Source of the DNA: Burkholderiaceae bacterium
GTDB taxonomy: Bacteria > Pseudomonadota > Gammaproteobacteria > Burkholderiales > Burkholderiaceae_C
NCBI GenBank assembly: GCA_016790575.1
Contig: JAEUOU010000003.1
Location: 1 to 64,000 of the forward strand
Direction of reading: 5' to 3'
Length of the DNA stretch: 64,000 nt
Below the pieces are notes generated by a model. That model made no database searches and was not told the origin of the DNA. It saw nothing but the letters and a program-made list of their open reading frames with translations. Below are positions 51,375 to 61,594 of the stretch, one piece after another. The stretch's first letter is position 1, and each line of letters begins with the position of its first letter. The position numbers and the translations under genes were made by a program.

Positions 51375-52093
51375 GAAGTCAGCCTCGCGTCCTGGTTGTT
51401 GAGGACGAGCCGGCGATAGCCGAACTCATAGCAGTCAACTTGCGGCACAACGGGTTTGCGCCGATCTGGGCGGTCGACGGAGATTCCGCGCAGCGGGAAC
51501 TTGATGCGGTCTTGCCTGACGTGATCTTGCTTGACTGGATGATGCCCGGTGAGAGCGGGCTGACGCTGGCCAGACGCTGGCGGGCGGACGCGCGGACCAA
51601 ATCCATCCCGATTCTGATGCTGACTGCTCGGGGCGATGAGGCCGACCGCGTCGCGGGTCTGGATGCCGGTGCGGACGACTACATCACCAAGCCTTTCTCC
51701 ACCAAGGAAATGCTGGCTCGCATACGCGCGGTGTTGCGACGGCGAACGCCGGAGCAAGCGGGCGAGGCGCTCTCCGTGGGCGACCTGGTTCTCGATCCGG
51801 CCACCTACCGGGTTAGCTGGCAGGGACAGCCACTCAAGCTCGGTCCGACCGAATTCAAGTTGCTGCAGTACCTGATGACCCATGTGGAACGGGTGCATAG
51901 CCGAGGGCAGTTGCTGGATCGGGTCTGGGGCGACCATGTCTTCATAGAAGAACGTACGGTCGATGTGCATGTCAAGCGCCTTCGCGAGTCGCTGGGGATA
52001 GCCGGAGCGATGGTGGAAACGGTTCGGGGTGCTGGCTACCGGCTGACGGCGCAACCGTTGGCCACCGGGCGTGCACCAGGCCAGGTAGCTTGA
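51371..52093 (+). CDS. phoB: Phosphate regulon response regulator PhoB
   Basis: 240 residues. The receiver domain (about 1-120) has Glu-Asp-Glu, the phosphorylated Asp55 in Leu-Leu-Asp-Trp-Met-Met-Pro and Lys in Ile-Thr-Lys-Pro-Phe. The winged-helix OmpR/PhoB DNA-binding domain (about 135-230) ends Glu-Thr-Val-Arg-Gly-Ala-Gly-Tyr-Arg. It should bind the CTGTCA-type boxes seen upstream of pstS, ppx, ppk and olsB. Confidence 0.96.
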   Translation: MRSQPRVLVVEDEPAIAELIAVNLRHNGFAPIWAVDGDSAQRELDAVLPDVILLDWMMPGESGLTLARRWRADARTKSIPILMLTARGDEADRVAGLDAGADDYITKPFSTKEMLARIRAVLRRRTPEQAGEALSVGDLVLDPATYRVSWQGQPLKLGPTEFKLLQYLMTHVERVHSRGQLLDRVWGDHVFIEERTVDVHVKRLRESLGIAGAMVETVRGAGYRLTAQPLATGRAPGQVA

Positions 52094-52127
52094 TTTCAGC
52101 CGCCCATCGCTCGGCGACAATTGCCCT

Positions 52128-53462
52128 ATGACCTTTCGTCTTTCCAGCTACATGCTGGCGCTTCTGTGTGCCGCTGGAATAGGCTGGAGCCTGCGTGAAT
52201 GGCCCGGGGCGCTGGTCGGTGTTGCGCTTGGCGGCATGTTGTGGGTTCTGATCGACCTGCGTCGCGGAATGCGGTTTGTCGAATGGATGCGCACCGGAGG
52301 CCTTGAGCGCCCCCCCGCGATGGGTGGTCTATGGGGGGAGGCCTGCGATCGTGCAGGTCGAACCATCCGCCTCAAAGACCAGCAGGCAATGGAACATGAA
52401 ACGCGCCTGTCCGAGTTCCTTGCCGCGATCCAGGGGTCGCCCAATGGTGTCGTTTTGCTTGGCCCGGACGATTCGATCGAGTGGTGCAATCAGACCGCCG
52501 CAGACCATTTTGGTCTGGATCCGGCGCGTGACTATCGGCAGCTGATCGGCTACATCGTACGGGACCCGGCGTTTACCTCGTACAACGCCAGTCAACATTA
52601 CGAACATGAGGTTTTCATGCCCGGGCGTCAGGATCTGCCCGGCCGGCCGGTCAAGCTGGCTGTGCGCATTCACGCCTATGCAAAAGGACGCAAGCTTTTG
52701 TTGTCGCGCGATGTCACGGCTGTTGCGCAGGCCGAGGCGATGCGCCGCGACTTTGTTGCCAACGTATCCCATGAGATTCGCACTCCCCTGACCGTGCTGG
52801 CGGGATTCATCGAGACGATGCAGTCGGTACCACTTGATGCTGCAGAGCAGGCCCGGTACCTGGATCTGATGTCGACGCAGGCCCACCGTATGACGACGCT
52901 GGTCAACGATCTTTTGACCTTGTCTCGCCTGGAAGGCAGTCCGCCCCCGGGGACGACCGACTGGACACCCCTCGCGGAGCTGGTGTCGCATGCGGAGGAG
53001 GAAGGTCGGGGGCTCTCCCGGGTACTGCATGGCGAGACTCAGGGGGTTGAGCAGCAGCTCGTCTTCGATGCGCCACCACCTGTCATGCTCGGCGGGTCTT
53101 TGACCGAAATCCGCAGCGCCATCTCCAATCTGATCAGCAATGCGGTGCGCTATACCCCTGCTGGTGGCTCGATCCGGGCGTCCTGGCAATACCTGCCCGA
53201 CGGGCGTCTTGAATTCTCCGTAACCGATTCAGGTCCGGGCATCGCCAAGGAACACCTTCCACGGCTGTCGGAGCGCTTCTATCGCGTCGATCGCAGTCGG
53301 TCTCGGGAAACCGGGGGAACCGGCCTGGGTCTCGCAATCACCAAGCACGTGATGCAGCGACACGGCGGCGAATTGTCCATGAGTTCTGAGTTGGGCAAAG
53401 GCGCCCGTTTCAGCCTGATTTTCCCGGTCGCGCGGCTGCGTGTCGGCGTGTTGTCGGACTAA
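52128..53462 (+). CDS. phoR: Phosphate regulon sensor histidine kinase PhoR
   Basis: 444 residues. Two membrane segments lie near the N-terminus (about 5-50), then a PAS domain, a HisKA domain with His215 in Asn-Val-Ser-His-Glu-Ile-Arg-Thr-Pro-Leu-Thr, and an ATPase domain with Asn-Leu-Ile-Ser-Asn-Ala, Asp-Ser-Gly-Pro-Gly-Ile and Gly-Gly-Thr-Gly-Leu-Gly-Leu. It phosphorylates PhoB when phosphate is low. Its stop codon overlaps that of the convergent MATE gene. Confidence 0.96.
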   Translation: MTFRLSSYMLALLCAAGIGWSLREWPGALVGVALGGMLWVLIDLRRGMRFVEWMRTGGLERPPAMGGLWGEACDRAGRTIRLKDQQAMEHETRLSEFLAAIQGSPNGVVLLGPDDSIEWCNQTAADHFGLDPARDYRQLIGYIVRDPAFTSYNASQHYEHEVFMPGRQDLPGRPVKLAVRIHAYAKGRKLLLSRDVTAVAQAEAMRRDFVANVSHEIRTPLTVLAGFIETMQSVPLDAAEQARYLDLMSTQAHRMTTLVNDLLTLSRLEGSPPPGTTDWTPLAELVSHAEEEGRGLSRVLHGETQGVEQQLVFDAPPPVMLGGSLTEIRSAISNLISNAVRYTPAGGSIRASWQYLPDGRLEFSVTDSGPGIAKEHLPRLSERFYRVDRSRSRETGGTGLGLAITKHVMQRHGGELSMSSELGKGARFSLIFPVARLRVGVLSD

Positions 53463-54853
53463 GGGTCGGGATGCGAGGCGCAAGCCCGCACAGCCCGAGA
53501 GGACCGCATGGCATGCCAGAGCATCACGGAAAAAATCCCGGAAACGCCCAACAATGCCACGGCACTGGTAATCCAGAAGGCCTCCGGCCTGCCCATTGCC
53601 GCAATCGGTCCACCGCCGATATAGGCTAACCAGTAGCCGCCCGACAATCCCAGACCCCAGAGCAATAGGCAGTACACCACCAGTGGCGCGACCGAGATCC
53701 TGTAACAACGCAGCAGGAACACACAGAGTGCCTGAAGCGCATCGGCGCAGTGATAAAGCGCTATCCATCCCAGCAGGGTCGCCGCCGTTGCTGCAACCGC
53801 GGGTCGGGAGGTGTAGGCCAATGCAAGAGGCTCACGCAACAAGGCGGTAAGCGCTGCGAACAGGATGGCCAGGCTCATGCCGAGGATGAGCCCGGTAACC
53901 GCAGCACGCTGGGCCCTTTGCGGTTGCGCCGCGCCAAGCCAATAGCTGGTGCGCGCACTGGTGGCGATTGCGAAAGCCAGCGGCACCATGTACAGGATGG
54001 CGGCGAGATTCGACGCCACCTGGTGGGCCGCTGAGGCGGTTTGCCCCATGCGGGCAATGAACAAAGCCATCAGGGTGAACGATGTGACTTCCACCAGAAT
54101 GGCCAGCCCGGCTGGAACACCCAGCCGAGTGTACTGGCGCAGGCGGGCCCAGTCGGGGGGCTCCAGGCGCCGCCAGATCGCATACGGTCGGTACAAGTCC
54201 TGGGACCGTAGCAGCACCAAAGCCACCCCCAACATGCCCACGTTGACCACAACGGTTGCCCATGCGCAGCCCTGCAGCCCCATGGCTGCCAGACCGCCAC
54301 CCCCGAAGGTCAGCCACCATGACAGGGGAATCTTCAATGCCAGGGCGCCTACCTGCAGCACTGTCACCAGCCGAGGTTTGCCCAGGGCCTGATTGAGGGT
54401 GCTGAACATCCGAAACAGCAGCGCCGGGCCCAGTGCGAGGGAAAGGATTGCCAGATAGTCGCTGACCGGCCCGTGCATTTCCGCTGGCACGGATGCCCAG
54501 CGGAGCAGCGGGCCGGGATTGAGCAATGCGAACGTTCCAACGGCCGTTGTCGTCAGACACAGGTACAAGGCCTGTCGCAACGAATGCCCTACCTCCGCCT
54601 GGCGCCGTGCCCCATGCAGTTCAGCCCAGACTGGCAACAAGGCCTGCATGATGCCCATGAGGGCAACAAACACACTGATGTAATACGCCGACCCGACCGA
54701 CAGCGCTGCAAGTGCCGATTCCGCATACCGGCCAGCCAGCACGGTGTCGGTGACACCAAATGCCATGACGGCCAATTGGCCGACCAGCACGGTTGCGGCA
54801 TGACCGGTGATCCAGCGCCATTCCGAGGTGGGAGTATCGGTTGCCGGCGTCAA
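53459..54853 (-). CDS. MATE-family multidrug/cation efflux protein
   Basis: 464 residues with about 12 helices. N-terminal Ala-Ala-Thr-Val-Leu-Val-Gly-Gln-Leu-Ala and Asp-Thr-Val-Leu-Ala-Gly-Arg are typical MATE sequence, as is Ala-His-Gln-Val-Ala in the second half. It exports cationic drugs by Na+ or H+ antiport. The chosen start is TTG at 54853, which overlaps the stop of the upstream gene in TTGA; the frame remains open further upstream, but that part lies over the end of the previous gene and is not MATE-like. Confidence 0.83.
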   Translation of the reverse strand: MTPATDTPTSEWRWITGHAATVLVGQLAVMAFGVTDTVLAGRYAESALAALSVGSAYYISVFVALMGIMQALLPVWAELHGARRQAEVGHSLRQALYLCLTTTAVGTFALLNPGPLLRWASVPAEMHGPVSDYLAILSLALGPALLFRMFSTLNQALGKPRLVTVLQVGALALKIPLSWWLTFGGGGLAAMGLQGCAWATVVVNVGMLGVALVLLRSQDLYRPYAIWRRLEPPDWARLRQYTRLGVPAGLAILVEVTSFTLMALFIARMGQTASAAHQVASNLAAILYMVPLAFAIATSARTSYWLGAAQPQRAQRAAVTGLILGMSLAILFAALTALLREPLALAYTSRPAVAATAATLLGWIALYHCADALQALCVFLLRCYRISVAPLVVYCLLLWGLGLSGGYWLAYIGGGPIAAMGRPEAFWITSAVALLGVSGIFSVMLWHAMRSSRAVRACASHPDP

Positions 54854-56613
54854 CGGATGACTGATCCCGGTTGTCGGTACAGGACCAGACCTTCCTTGCG
54901 GTCGGAGAGGCGAAACAGAGTCACTTCGCGACGCCATCCCGGCGGAACTTCGCTGGCCAGAAGACCGCTTCGCTCGTTGTCCAGATCTAGCAGCAGCCAT
55001 GGGCAGGATGTGCCTTCGCCCAGTGGAGCGATTGTCAGGTCACTGTGGACCACCAGCGCCGCCCGCTGTGCGCGGCTGAGACCCAGGCCATGAACACAGA
55101 CGCCATCACCGGTGCGGGCTACCACCGACTGCACCAGCCGCGTGTAGCTGCGGGAATGATCCAGTAGCGGCAGCCACAAGGTCATGAGCAGAAGCCAGCA
55201 TAACGCCGCGCCGCCCGCGGGCAGAACCAGGCTTTTCCATAGGGCCGAGCGCTGTCGGCTGACACGCCAGCGCACCAGCGCCAGCCAGGCCGCGGTTGCC
55301 CCGATGCCAAACACCAGTGCAGTCAACGAAAACGTGGGCACGAAACCGGGCGCCAGCTTCGCGACGTTTCCGGCCGGCTGGCGCGGAAAACCGGTCATCA
55401 TCGAAATCCATACGATCCAGATGATCGCGGCGCAGCTCGAAAAGAACAGCAGCGTGAACCAGTCGATCAGCGCCGACACGCTCCGTTGCAATGTCGGTAG
55501 GGCAAATCCGGCGAGAGCAGCCATCGCCGGCAGCGACAGCAGCAAAGCGCGGTCCGAAGACTGGGTCAGCACCGCCGTCATGACCGGCACGGCAGCAAAC
55601 CACACGGCAGCGCCCAGATGGCGGTTGGCAAATGGCTCTCGAACCTGCCGCCGCCAGCGCCACAGCGTCCACAGCGCCAGAGGCCAGGCGGGCCAGCCGA
55701 ACCACAGGAACAGGCGGGCCAGACTGGCCGCAGACTCGACCGAATCCGGCGGCGCGATCTGCCAACTCCACAGGTCCAGCAGCGTGGCAAGCACCAGGGC
55801 AAGCGCCCAACCGCCGGCGAGCAGCACAAGGCCAGTTTTTTCGGGATGCGTATCCTCGCCATCCCGTGCGGCGAAGGACCGCTCGCCCCACGCCAAAACC
55901 ACCGCGCCGCAACCCAGCAAGGCGGCGATGCTGGGGGCTCCGCTCAGCGTCATCAACAACAGGCCGGCCACCCCGCTGGCGGGGGCCCCCAGGGGCCGTC
56001 TGGGCAGAGCGGCATACCCGTACAACAACAAGGCCGCCCCTGCCAGTTGCACCACCGCCGGGGTGGTTTCGTGACTCAGTTGCGCCAGACCCAAACAGGC
56101 TATCAGCGCCAGAAGGCCGGCGTCGGCCAGCGCGCGGGCATAGTCGGTGGGCTGTGCTTCGCCACCGAAGGCGAAGGCGACGGGCTGCGCAGCCGGGCTG
56201 CGGGCCAGATGGAAGATCGCATACCAGGTAGCGACCATCGCGCCGACCAGCAGAAAAATGAACGGGATGCGTGCCGCGAACGCCGGGTCCATGCCGGCGG
56301 GTGCCAGCAAGATCGCCCAGGCGCCGAGCCAGTAGGGCAGCAGGGCGGGCACTTCAGGACTCTGCCCCATCAGTGTCGGCGCCAACCACGCCGCCAGATC
56401 ACCGGGCGCTCGGGCCAGCTGCACCATGATGCCGTAGGCCGCGATGTCGGCATTCTTCCACGGTTCCCGGCCCACAAATCCGGGCAGCACATAGGCCAGA
56501 CAGAACCCGACCAGGGCCCAGCGCGGCAGGCGCCGGACGGCGCTTTGCGCGACGATGGCGGGGTTGGGCTGGTTCACGGCGGTGGGGCGAATCGGGGTGG
56601 GCGGGGAAAACAA
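54850..56613 (-). CDS. Polytopic membrane protein, glycosyltransferase-like (GT39/ArnT-like)
   Basis: 587 residues with about 11-13 hydrophobic segments and a ~100-residue soluble C-terminus. The early Arg-Glu-Pro-Trp-Lys-Asn-Ala-Asp motif in the first periplasmic loop resembles the acidic loop of lipid-linked sugar transferases such as ArnT and Pmt. The substrate is unknown. It is upstream of, and overlaps, the MATE gene by 4 bp. Confidence 0.7.
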   Translation of the reverse strand: MFSPPTPIRPTAVNQPNPAIVAQSAVRRLPRWALVGFCLAYVLPGFVGREPWKNADIAAYGIMVQLARAPGDLAAWLAPTLMGQSPEVPALLPYWLGAWAILLAPAGMDPAFAARIPFIFLLVGAMVATWYAIFHLARSPAAQPVAFAFGGEAQPTDYARALADAGLLALIACLGLAQLSHETTPAVVQLAGAALLLYGYAALPRRPLGAPASGVAGLLLMTLSGAPSIAALLGCGAVVLAWGERSFAARDGEDTHPEKTGLVLLAGGWALALVLATLLDLWSWQIAPPDSVESAASLARLFLWFGWPAWPLALWTLWRWRRQVREPFANRHLGAAVWFAAVPVMTAVLTQSSDRALLLSLPAMAALAGFALPTLQRSVSALIDWFTLLFFSSCAAIIWIVWISMMTGFPRQPAGNVAKLAPGFVPTFSLTALVFGIGATAAWLALVRWRVSRQRSALWKSLVLPAGGAALCWLLLMTLWLPLLDHSRSYTRLVQSVVARTGDGVCVHGLGLSRAQRAALVVHSDLTIAPLGEGTSCPWLLLDLDNERSGLLASEVPPGWRREVTLFRLSDRKEGLVLYRQPGSVIR

Positions 56614-56641
56614 AAGGGCAGCGCGGTCAAACCGGCTGCCC
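56605..56641 (-). terminator. Intrinsic terminator after rpmE
   Basis: On the minus strand a 7-bp stem (GGGCAGC / GCTGCCC), extended inside by GGT/ACC pairs, is followed by TTTTGTTTTCC. It ends the rpmE transcript and overlaps the start region of the downstream membrane protein gene. Confidence 0.85.
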
Positions 56642-56661
56642 TGGCAGGAAAAGCGCGTGGA

Positions 56662-56922
56662 TTACTTGGCCACAGCGTTCTTGCCGAAGCGGTTGCGGAA
56701 CTTCTCGACGCGACCGCCCATGTTGTCCACGGATTTTTGCGTGCCGGTATAGAAGGGGTGCGACTCGCTGGAGGTGTCAAGCTTGAAAACCGGCAATTCG
56801 CGGCCGTCTTCGAGCTTGGTCATTTCCTTGGTGTTCACGCACGAACGCGTGACGAACTTGAAACCGTTGGACATGTCCATGAACACGACTTCGCGGTAGT
56901 TCGGGTGAATGCCTTCTTTCAT
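56662..56922 (-). CDS. rpmE2: 50S ribosomal protein L31 type B
   Basis: 86 residues: [12 protein letters not shown] at the start and Ser-His-Pro-Phe-Tyr-Thr-Gly in the middle. The zinc-binding cysteine pairs of type A L31 are absent, which defines the zinc-independent type B form. The ATG at 56922 is correct; the frame is open upstream. It lies downstream of rho, the common arrangement. Confidence 0.95.
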   Translation of the reverse strand: MKEGIHPNYREVVFMDMSNGFKFVTRSCVNTKEMTKLEDGRELPVFKLDTSSESHPFYTGTQKSVDNMGGRVEKFRNRFGKNAVAK

Positions 56923-57089
56923 GATGCTTTCCTGTTCAGTTGCGACAGCCGCGCCAGCCCATCCAGCGTACTTTTCGCTCAACCCACCATTATGCCACGA
57001 TGAATGCGCTCCGCCTTGCCGGCTCACGGTACGCAGGCCTCTCCAAGGGCAGGGCGCACAATCCACAGCGAGCGCAGCAAAGCGCCGCT

Positions 57090-58352
57090 TCAGCCGCCCC
57101 GGCGCATCATGTCGAAGAACTCGACGTTGCTCTTGGTCGCCTTCATGCTCTTGAGCACCATTTCCATGGCCTCGATCTCGTCCATGTTGTACATGAACTG
57201 GCGCAGGATGCGGGTTTTCTGCAGCACTTCGGGCGCCAGCAACAGTTCTTCGCGGCGGGTTCCGCTGCGGTTGAGGTTGATGGCGGGGAACACGCGCTTT
57301 TCGTACAGGCGGCGTTCCAGATGAACCTCGCAGTTGCCGGTGCCCTTGAATTCCTCGAAGATCACTTCGTCCATTCGGCTGCCAGTGTCCACCAGCGCGG
57401 TGGCGATGATGGTCAGGCTGCCGCCTTCTTCGACATTGCGCGCTGCGCCGAAAAACCGTTTGGGCCGCTGCAGCGCGTTGGCATCGACGCCGCCGGTCAG
57501 CACTTTGCCGGAGCTGGGCACGACGTTGTTGTAGGCGCGTGCCAGACGGGTGATGGAATCGAGCAGGATCACCACGTCCTTTTTCAGCTCCACCAGGCGC
57601 TTGGCACGCTCGATGACCATCTCGGCCACATGCACGTGGCGCGCCGCCGGCTCATCGAAGGTCGAGCTGATGACCTCGCCGCGCACGCTGCGCTGCATTT
57701 CAGTCACTTCTTCGGGGCGCTCATCCACCAGCAAGACCATCAGGTGCACGTCGGGGTAGTTGGCCGTGATCGCGTGCGCGATGTGCTGCATCATCACCGT
57801 TTTGCCCGATTTGGGCTGCGCGACGATCAGCGCGCGCTGACCGCGGCCGATCGGGGCAATGATGTCGATCACCCGGCTGGTGATGTTCTCGTCGCTCTTG
57901 ATGTCGCGCTCCAGACGCATCTGCTGTTTGGGGAACAGCGGCGTCAGGTTTTCGAACATCACCTTGTGCTTGTTCTGCTCGGGTGGCCCGCCGTTGACCG
58001 AATCGAGCTTGGTCAGCGCGAAGTAGCGCTCGCCGTCCTTGGGAATGCGCACTTCACCTTCGATCATGTCGCCGGTATGCAAGTTGAAGCGGCGCACCTG
58101 GCTGGGACTGATGTAGATGTCGTCCGTGCTGGCGGTGAAGCTGGTGTCCGGGCTGCGCAGGAAACCGAAGCCGTCGGGCAGGATTTCCAGCACGCCGTCG
58201 GCAAAAACCTGTTCGCCGGCACGGGCGCGCTTCTTGATGATCGCAAACATCAGTTCCTGCTTGCGCATGCGGCCGGTGTTTTCAATCTCAAGGGCCTCGG
58301 CCTGCTTGAGGACTTCAGACACGTGCAGTGCCTTGAGTTCGTTAAGGTGCAT
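57090..58352 (-). CDS. rho: Transcription termination factor Rho
   Basis: 420 residues, full length. The RNA-binding cold-shock-like domain contains Gly-Phe-Gly-Phe-Leu-Arg, the P-loop is Ala-Gln-Pro-Lys-Ser-Gly-Lys-Thr, Walker B [10 protein letters not shown], and the Q/R-loop regions are intact. It is a hexameric RNA helicase that ends transcription at rut sites. The order trxA-rho-rpmE is the usual one. Confidence 0.97.
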   Translation of the reverse strand: MHLNELKALHVSEVLKQAEALEIENTGRMRKQELMFAIIKKRARAGEQVFADGVLEILPDGFGFLRSPDTSFTASTDDIYISPSQVRRFNLHTGDMIEGEVRIPKDGERYFALTKLDSVNGGPPEQNKHKVMFENLTPLFPKQQMRLERDIKSDENITSRVIDIIAPIGRGQRALIVAQPKSGKTVMMQHIAHAITANYPDVHLMVLLVDERPEEVTEMQRSVRGEVISSTFDEPAARHVHVAEMVIERAKRLVELKKDVVILLDSITRLARAYNNVVPSSGKVLTGGVDANALQRPKRFFGAARNVEEGGSLTIIATALVDTGSRMDEVIFEEFKGTGNCEVHLERRLYEKRVFPAINLNRSGTRREELLLAPEVLQKTRILRQFMYNMDEIEAMEMVLKSMKATKSNVEFFDMMRRGG

Positions 58353-58514
58353 GAAACGTCCTGCGTCGGAAGGCGGTCCGCAAGGTGGACCGGCAAACTG
58401 GAAAAACTTCGGGGGAGGGGGGAGGTGGGCGGGTAAGCCGGACCTCGGAGTTCTCGTTATCGGGGTATCGAGCCGCCCGGTCGTGCGGGGCAGCGAGGTG
58501 CGCGGATTATGACA

Positions 58515-58556
58515 GGAAAAAAGCCCGGAATGCCATGGCGCGTGGGCAGTCCGGGC
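58515..58556 (-). terminator. Intrinsic terminator after trxA
   Basis: On the minus strand a 7-bp stem (GCCCGGA / TCCGGGC) with a 20-base loop is followed by six T. It separates trxA from rho. Confidence 0.82.
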
Positions 58557-58580
58557 GGCGGGAGGTGCGGCGTTCGCCTT

Positions 58581-58913
58581 TCAGGCCAGTTGCTGGTCGA
58601 TGAACGCGGTCAGCTGCGCTTTGCTCATGGCGCCGACTTTCGTCGCCGCAAGCTGGCCGTCCTTGAACAGCATCAGCGTCGGAATGCCACGAATGCCGAA
58701 TTTGGCCGGGATTTCGCGGTTTTCGTCGACGTTCATCTTGGCAATCTGCAGCTTGCTGCCGTAGCTGGCGGCGACCTCGTCGAGGATGGGGGCAATCATC
58801 TTGCACGGGCCGCACCATTCGGCCCAGTAATCCACCAGCACCGGGGTGGACGACTTGAGCACGTCCGCGTCGAACGACGCGTCGGAAATGTGTTTGATCA
58901 GCTCACTGGCCAT
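58581..58913 (-). CDS. trxA: Thioredoxin 1
   Basis: 110 residues. The active site Trp-Cys-Gly-Pro-Cys-Lys is in its standard context (Asp-Tyr-Trp-Ala-Glu-Trp-Cys), and Gly-Ile-Pro-Thr-Leu has the cis-proline. It reduces protein disulfides and is a likely donor for the thioredoxin-coupled ArsC. The ATG at 58913 gives the normal N-terminus; the frame is open upstream into the divergent nuclease gene. Confidence 0.96.
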   Translation of the reverse strand: MASELIKHISDASFDADVLKSSTPVLVDYWAEWCGPCKMIAPILDEVAASYGSKLQIAKMNVDENREIPAKFGIRGIPTLMLFKDGQLAATKVGAMSKAQLTAFIDQQLA

Positions 58914-59008
58914 GACGGAATCCTTGTCTGCAGAAGTTGCGGCTAAAGTGCCGGAATTGTGACAGAAACAAGCGCCGGACGTCCGTCGTGCGGGTGCTTG
59001 GGCGCGCC

Positions 59009-61594
59009 ATGAACCAGTCCCCACCCCCTCCTGTTGATGCGGTCCATCCGGCGATGAGCCTCTGGCCGTCGACCGTGCGCGAAATCGCCCGGCACCTGAC
59101 CGCGCACGGCGCCCACCCCGCACGCACCCTGGTGCTGGTGCCGTTCGCGCAGCTCATGCCGGTGGCCGCGCGCCAGTGGGCCGCCGGCCACCCGGACGGC
59201 TTTTCGCCGCGGTTTGAAACCACCCGCAACTGGGCCGGGCAGCTGGCGCCGTTTTCCCCCGGCCCGGAGGATCTGAACGGCGACCCCGCCCGTGACCTGC
59301 CCATTGCCCGCAACCTGCTGGAGCGCGCCGGTCTGGGCGCGCAGCGCGAGGTGCTGGCGCCGCTGCTGATGGACAACGCCCTGCAGCTGGCGCCGCTGGC
59401 GGCCGCCCGCGCGCCACACGAGCGCCTGGCCTGGGCGCAGGCCCTGACCCCGGTGGTCGCCGGCGCGGAATCCGGCCCGCTGGCGCTGGAAGCCGCCGTG
59501 GCCCGGCTGGCCCTGGTCTGGGCAGCCACATCCATCCAGGCCACCGATGTGCTCTGGAGTGACGCCGCGCTCGCATCGGTGGACGCCGTGCTGGTGCTGC
59601 AGGGTTTTCAGCCCGATCCGCTGACCACGGCGCTGGCCGCCCGCTGGGGTGAGCGCGCGACAACCCTGACGCTGCCCGTCGACGCCCCGCGCGGCGCCGT
59701 GAGCCTGTTCGCCGCCGACGACGCCGAAGACGAAGCCGAATGCGCCGCCACCCGCGTGCTGGCCCACATCGAGGCCGGCCGGGTGCCGGTGGCGCTGGCC
59801 GCCACCGACCGCGCACTGACCCGCCGTGTGCGGGCATTGCTGGGCGCCCGGGGTGTGGCCCTGCGCGATGAGAACGGCTGGAAACTCTCCACCACCCGCG
59901 CCGCCGCCACCGTGATGGCGCTGCTGCGCGCCATGGGCTGGAGCGCCCGCAGCGACGACGTGCTCGATGCACTCAAAAACACGCCCGGCTGGGGGGAGCC
60001 TGGTTTGCACCCGGCGCTCGAAGCCTGGCTGCGCCGCCAGGGCGTACGCGAATGGGCTGAGGCCGAGCGCCGCTGCGTGCCGGACAGCCCGGACCCGCAG
60101 GCCGCCACCCTCGCCCCCCTGGTGCAGGCCGTGTCGGCGGCTCGGGCGCGCTTCGGCGCTCCCCGGCCGCTGACGGCCTGGCTGGCGGAAATGCGCACGC
60201 TGCTGCACACCACCGGCCTGGCCGAGCCGCTGGCTGCCGATGACGCGGGCGAGCGCCTGCTGGAGGCGCTGCGCCTGCCCGACGGCGCCGCTGCCGACCT
60301 GGACACGCTGCCCGGCGCCGCCCGCCGGCTGGCCTTCACTGACTTCACCACCTGGGTCGACGCGGTGCTGGAGGCCGCCAGCCACGTGCCGCCACACCCG
60401 CTGCGCGAGCAGGTCACCATCCTGCCGCTGAGCCAGATGCTGGCGCGGCCCTTCGCCGCGGCCGTGCTGCCCGGCTGCGACGAGGTGCGCCTGCCGGCCG
60501 CGCCGGAGCCGCCCGGCGCCTGGACCGCCACACAGCGCGAAGCCCTGGGTCTGCCCAGCCGGGCGGCCCTGGGCGCCGCCCACCGCGCCGCCTGGAGTCA
60601 TGCCTTGCAGTCGCCTGTCTGCGACATCCTCTGGCGCCGGGGCGACGACAGCGGCGAGCCGCTGCTGCCCAGCCCGCTGGTGCAGGCGCTGATGCTGGAC
60701 GGCTTTGCCGCCGAAGCCACCGACCCCCGCCCGCCGCGCGAGCTGACCGCCGCTCCGGTGCTGCCGCCGCAGCCGCTCGGCGCCGCCGTGCCGGTCTCGC
60801 GCCTGTCCGCCAGTGCCTACAGCGACCTGCGCGCCTGCCCGTACCGCTTTTTTGCACTGCGCCAGCTGGGTCTGCAGGAAGCCGACGAGCTGGAGACCGA
60901 GGTGGACAAACGCGATTTCGGCCTGTGGCTGCACGCCGTGCTGCGCCATTTCCACGAGGCGCTGGCCGCCGCGCCCACCGGCGACGCCGCCGTCCGCCAG
61001 GCCCTGCTGGACCAAGCCGCGCTGGACACCACCCGCGAACACGGCCTGGACGAGGGCGACTTCCTGCCTTTTGCCGCCGTCTGGCCCCCCATGCGGGACG
61101 GCTACCTGCGCTGGCTGACCGATTACGACGCCACCGGCGCGCGCTTCGCAGGTGCAGAGGCGTGGTACGAAACCCCGCTGGGCCGCTGGCTGCTGGTCGG
61201 CCGGCTGGACCGGGTGGACCACGCCGCCGACGGCCAGCGCCGGGTCATCGACTACAAGACCGAGTCCCTCAGCCGCACCCGGGGCCGCGTGAAAGACGCG
61301 GCCGAAGACGTGCAACTGGCCTTCTACGCCGCGCTGCTGCCCGACGACACCCTGCTGGCCGCCTACCTGAACGTGTCGGAGCGCGAAGGCACCCAACTGG
61401 TGGAACAGACCGACGTCACCGGGCTGCGCGACCGCCTGCTCGACGGCATCCAGCACGACCTGGCCCGCATCGCCGACGGCGCGCCGCTGCCCGCGCTGGG
61501 CGAAGGCAGTGCCTGCGACTGGTGCAACGCCCGCGGCCTGTGCCGCCGCGACAGCTGGGCCAGCGGCACCACACCGACCGGAGCTCTGGCATGA
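59009..61594 (+). CDS. AddB-like PD-(D/E)XK nuclease with iron-sulfur staple
   Basis: 861 residues. The N-terminal two thirds is a degenerate helicase-like region without a working Walker A. The last ~250 residues form a RecB-type nuclease (Gly-Arg-Leu-Asp-Arg-Val-Asp, then Val-Ile-Asp-Tyr-Lys-Thr-Glu) framed by Cys610 and Cys836-x2-Cys839-x5-Cys845, the four-cysteine [4Fe-4S] staple of AddB. It would process double-strand breaks with the helicase encoded next. Very GC-rich. The ATG at 59009 is preferred; a small upstream extension lies over the trxA leader. Overlaps the next gene by 4 bp (ATGA). Confidence 0.88.
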   Translation: MNQSPPPPVDAVHPAMSLWPSTVREIARHLTAHGAHPARTLVLVPFAQLMPVAARQWAAGHPDGFSPRFETTRNWAGQLAPFSPGPEDLNGDPARDLPIARNLLERAGLGAQREVLAPLLMDNALQLAPLAAARAPHERLAWAQALTPVVAGAESGPLALEAAVARLALVWAATSIQATDVLWSDAALASVDAVLVLQGFQPDPLTTALAARWGERATTLTLPVDAPRGAVSLFAADDAEDEAECAATRVLAHIEAGRVPVALAATDRALTRRVRALLGARGVALRDENGWKLSTTRAAATVMALLRAMGWSARSDDVLDALKNTPGWGEPGLHPALEAWLRRQGVREWAEAERRCVPDSPDPQAATLAPLVQAVSAARARFGAPRPLTAWLAEMRTLLHTTGLAEPLAADDAGERLLEALRLPDGAAADLDTLPGAARRLAFTDFTTWVDAVLEAASHVPPHPLREQVTILPLSQMLARPFAAAVLPGCDEVRLPAAPEPPGAWTATQREALGLPSRAALGAAHRAAWSHALQSPVCDILWRRGDDSGEPLLPSPLVQALMLDGFAAEATDPRPPRELTAAPVLPPQPLGAAVPVSRLSASAYSDLRACPYRFFALRQLGLQEADELETEVDKRDFGLWLHAVLRHFHEALAAAPTGDAAVRQALLDQAALDTTREHGLDEGDFLPFAAVWPPMRDGYLRWLTDYDATGARFAGAEAWYETPLGRWLLVGRLDRVDHAADGQRRVIDYKTESLSRTRGRVKDAAEDVQLAFYAALLPDDTLLAAYLNVSEREGTQLVEQTDVTGLRDRLLDGIQHDLARIADGAPLPALGEGSACDWCNARGLCRRDSWASGTTPTGALA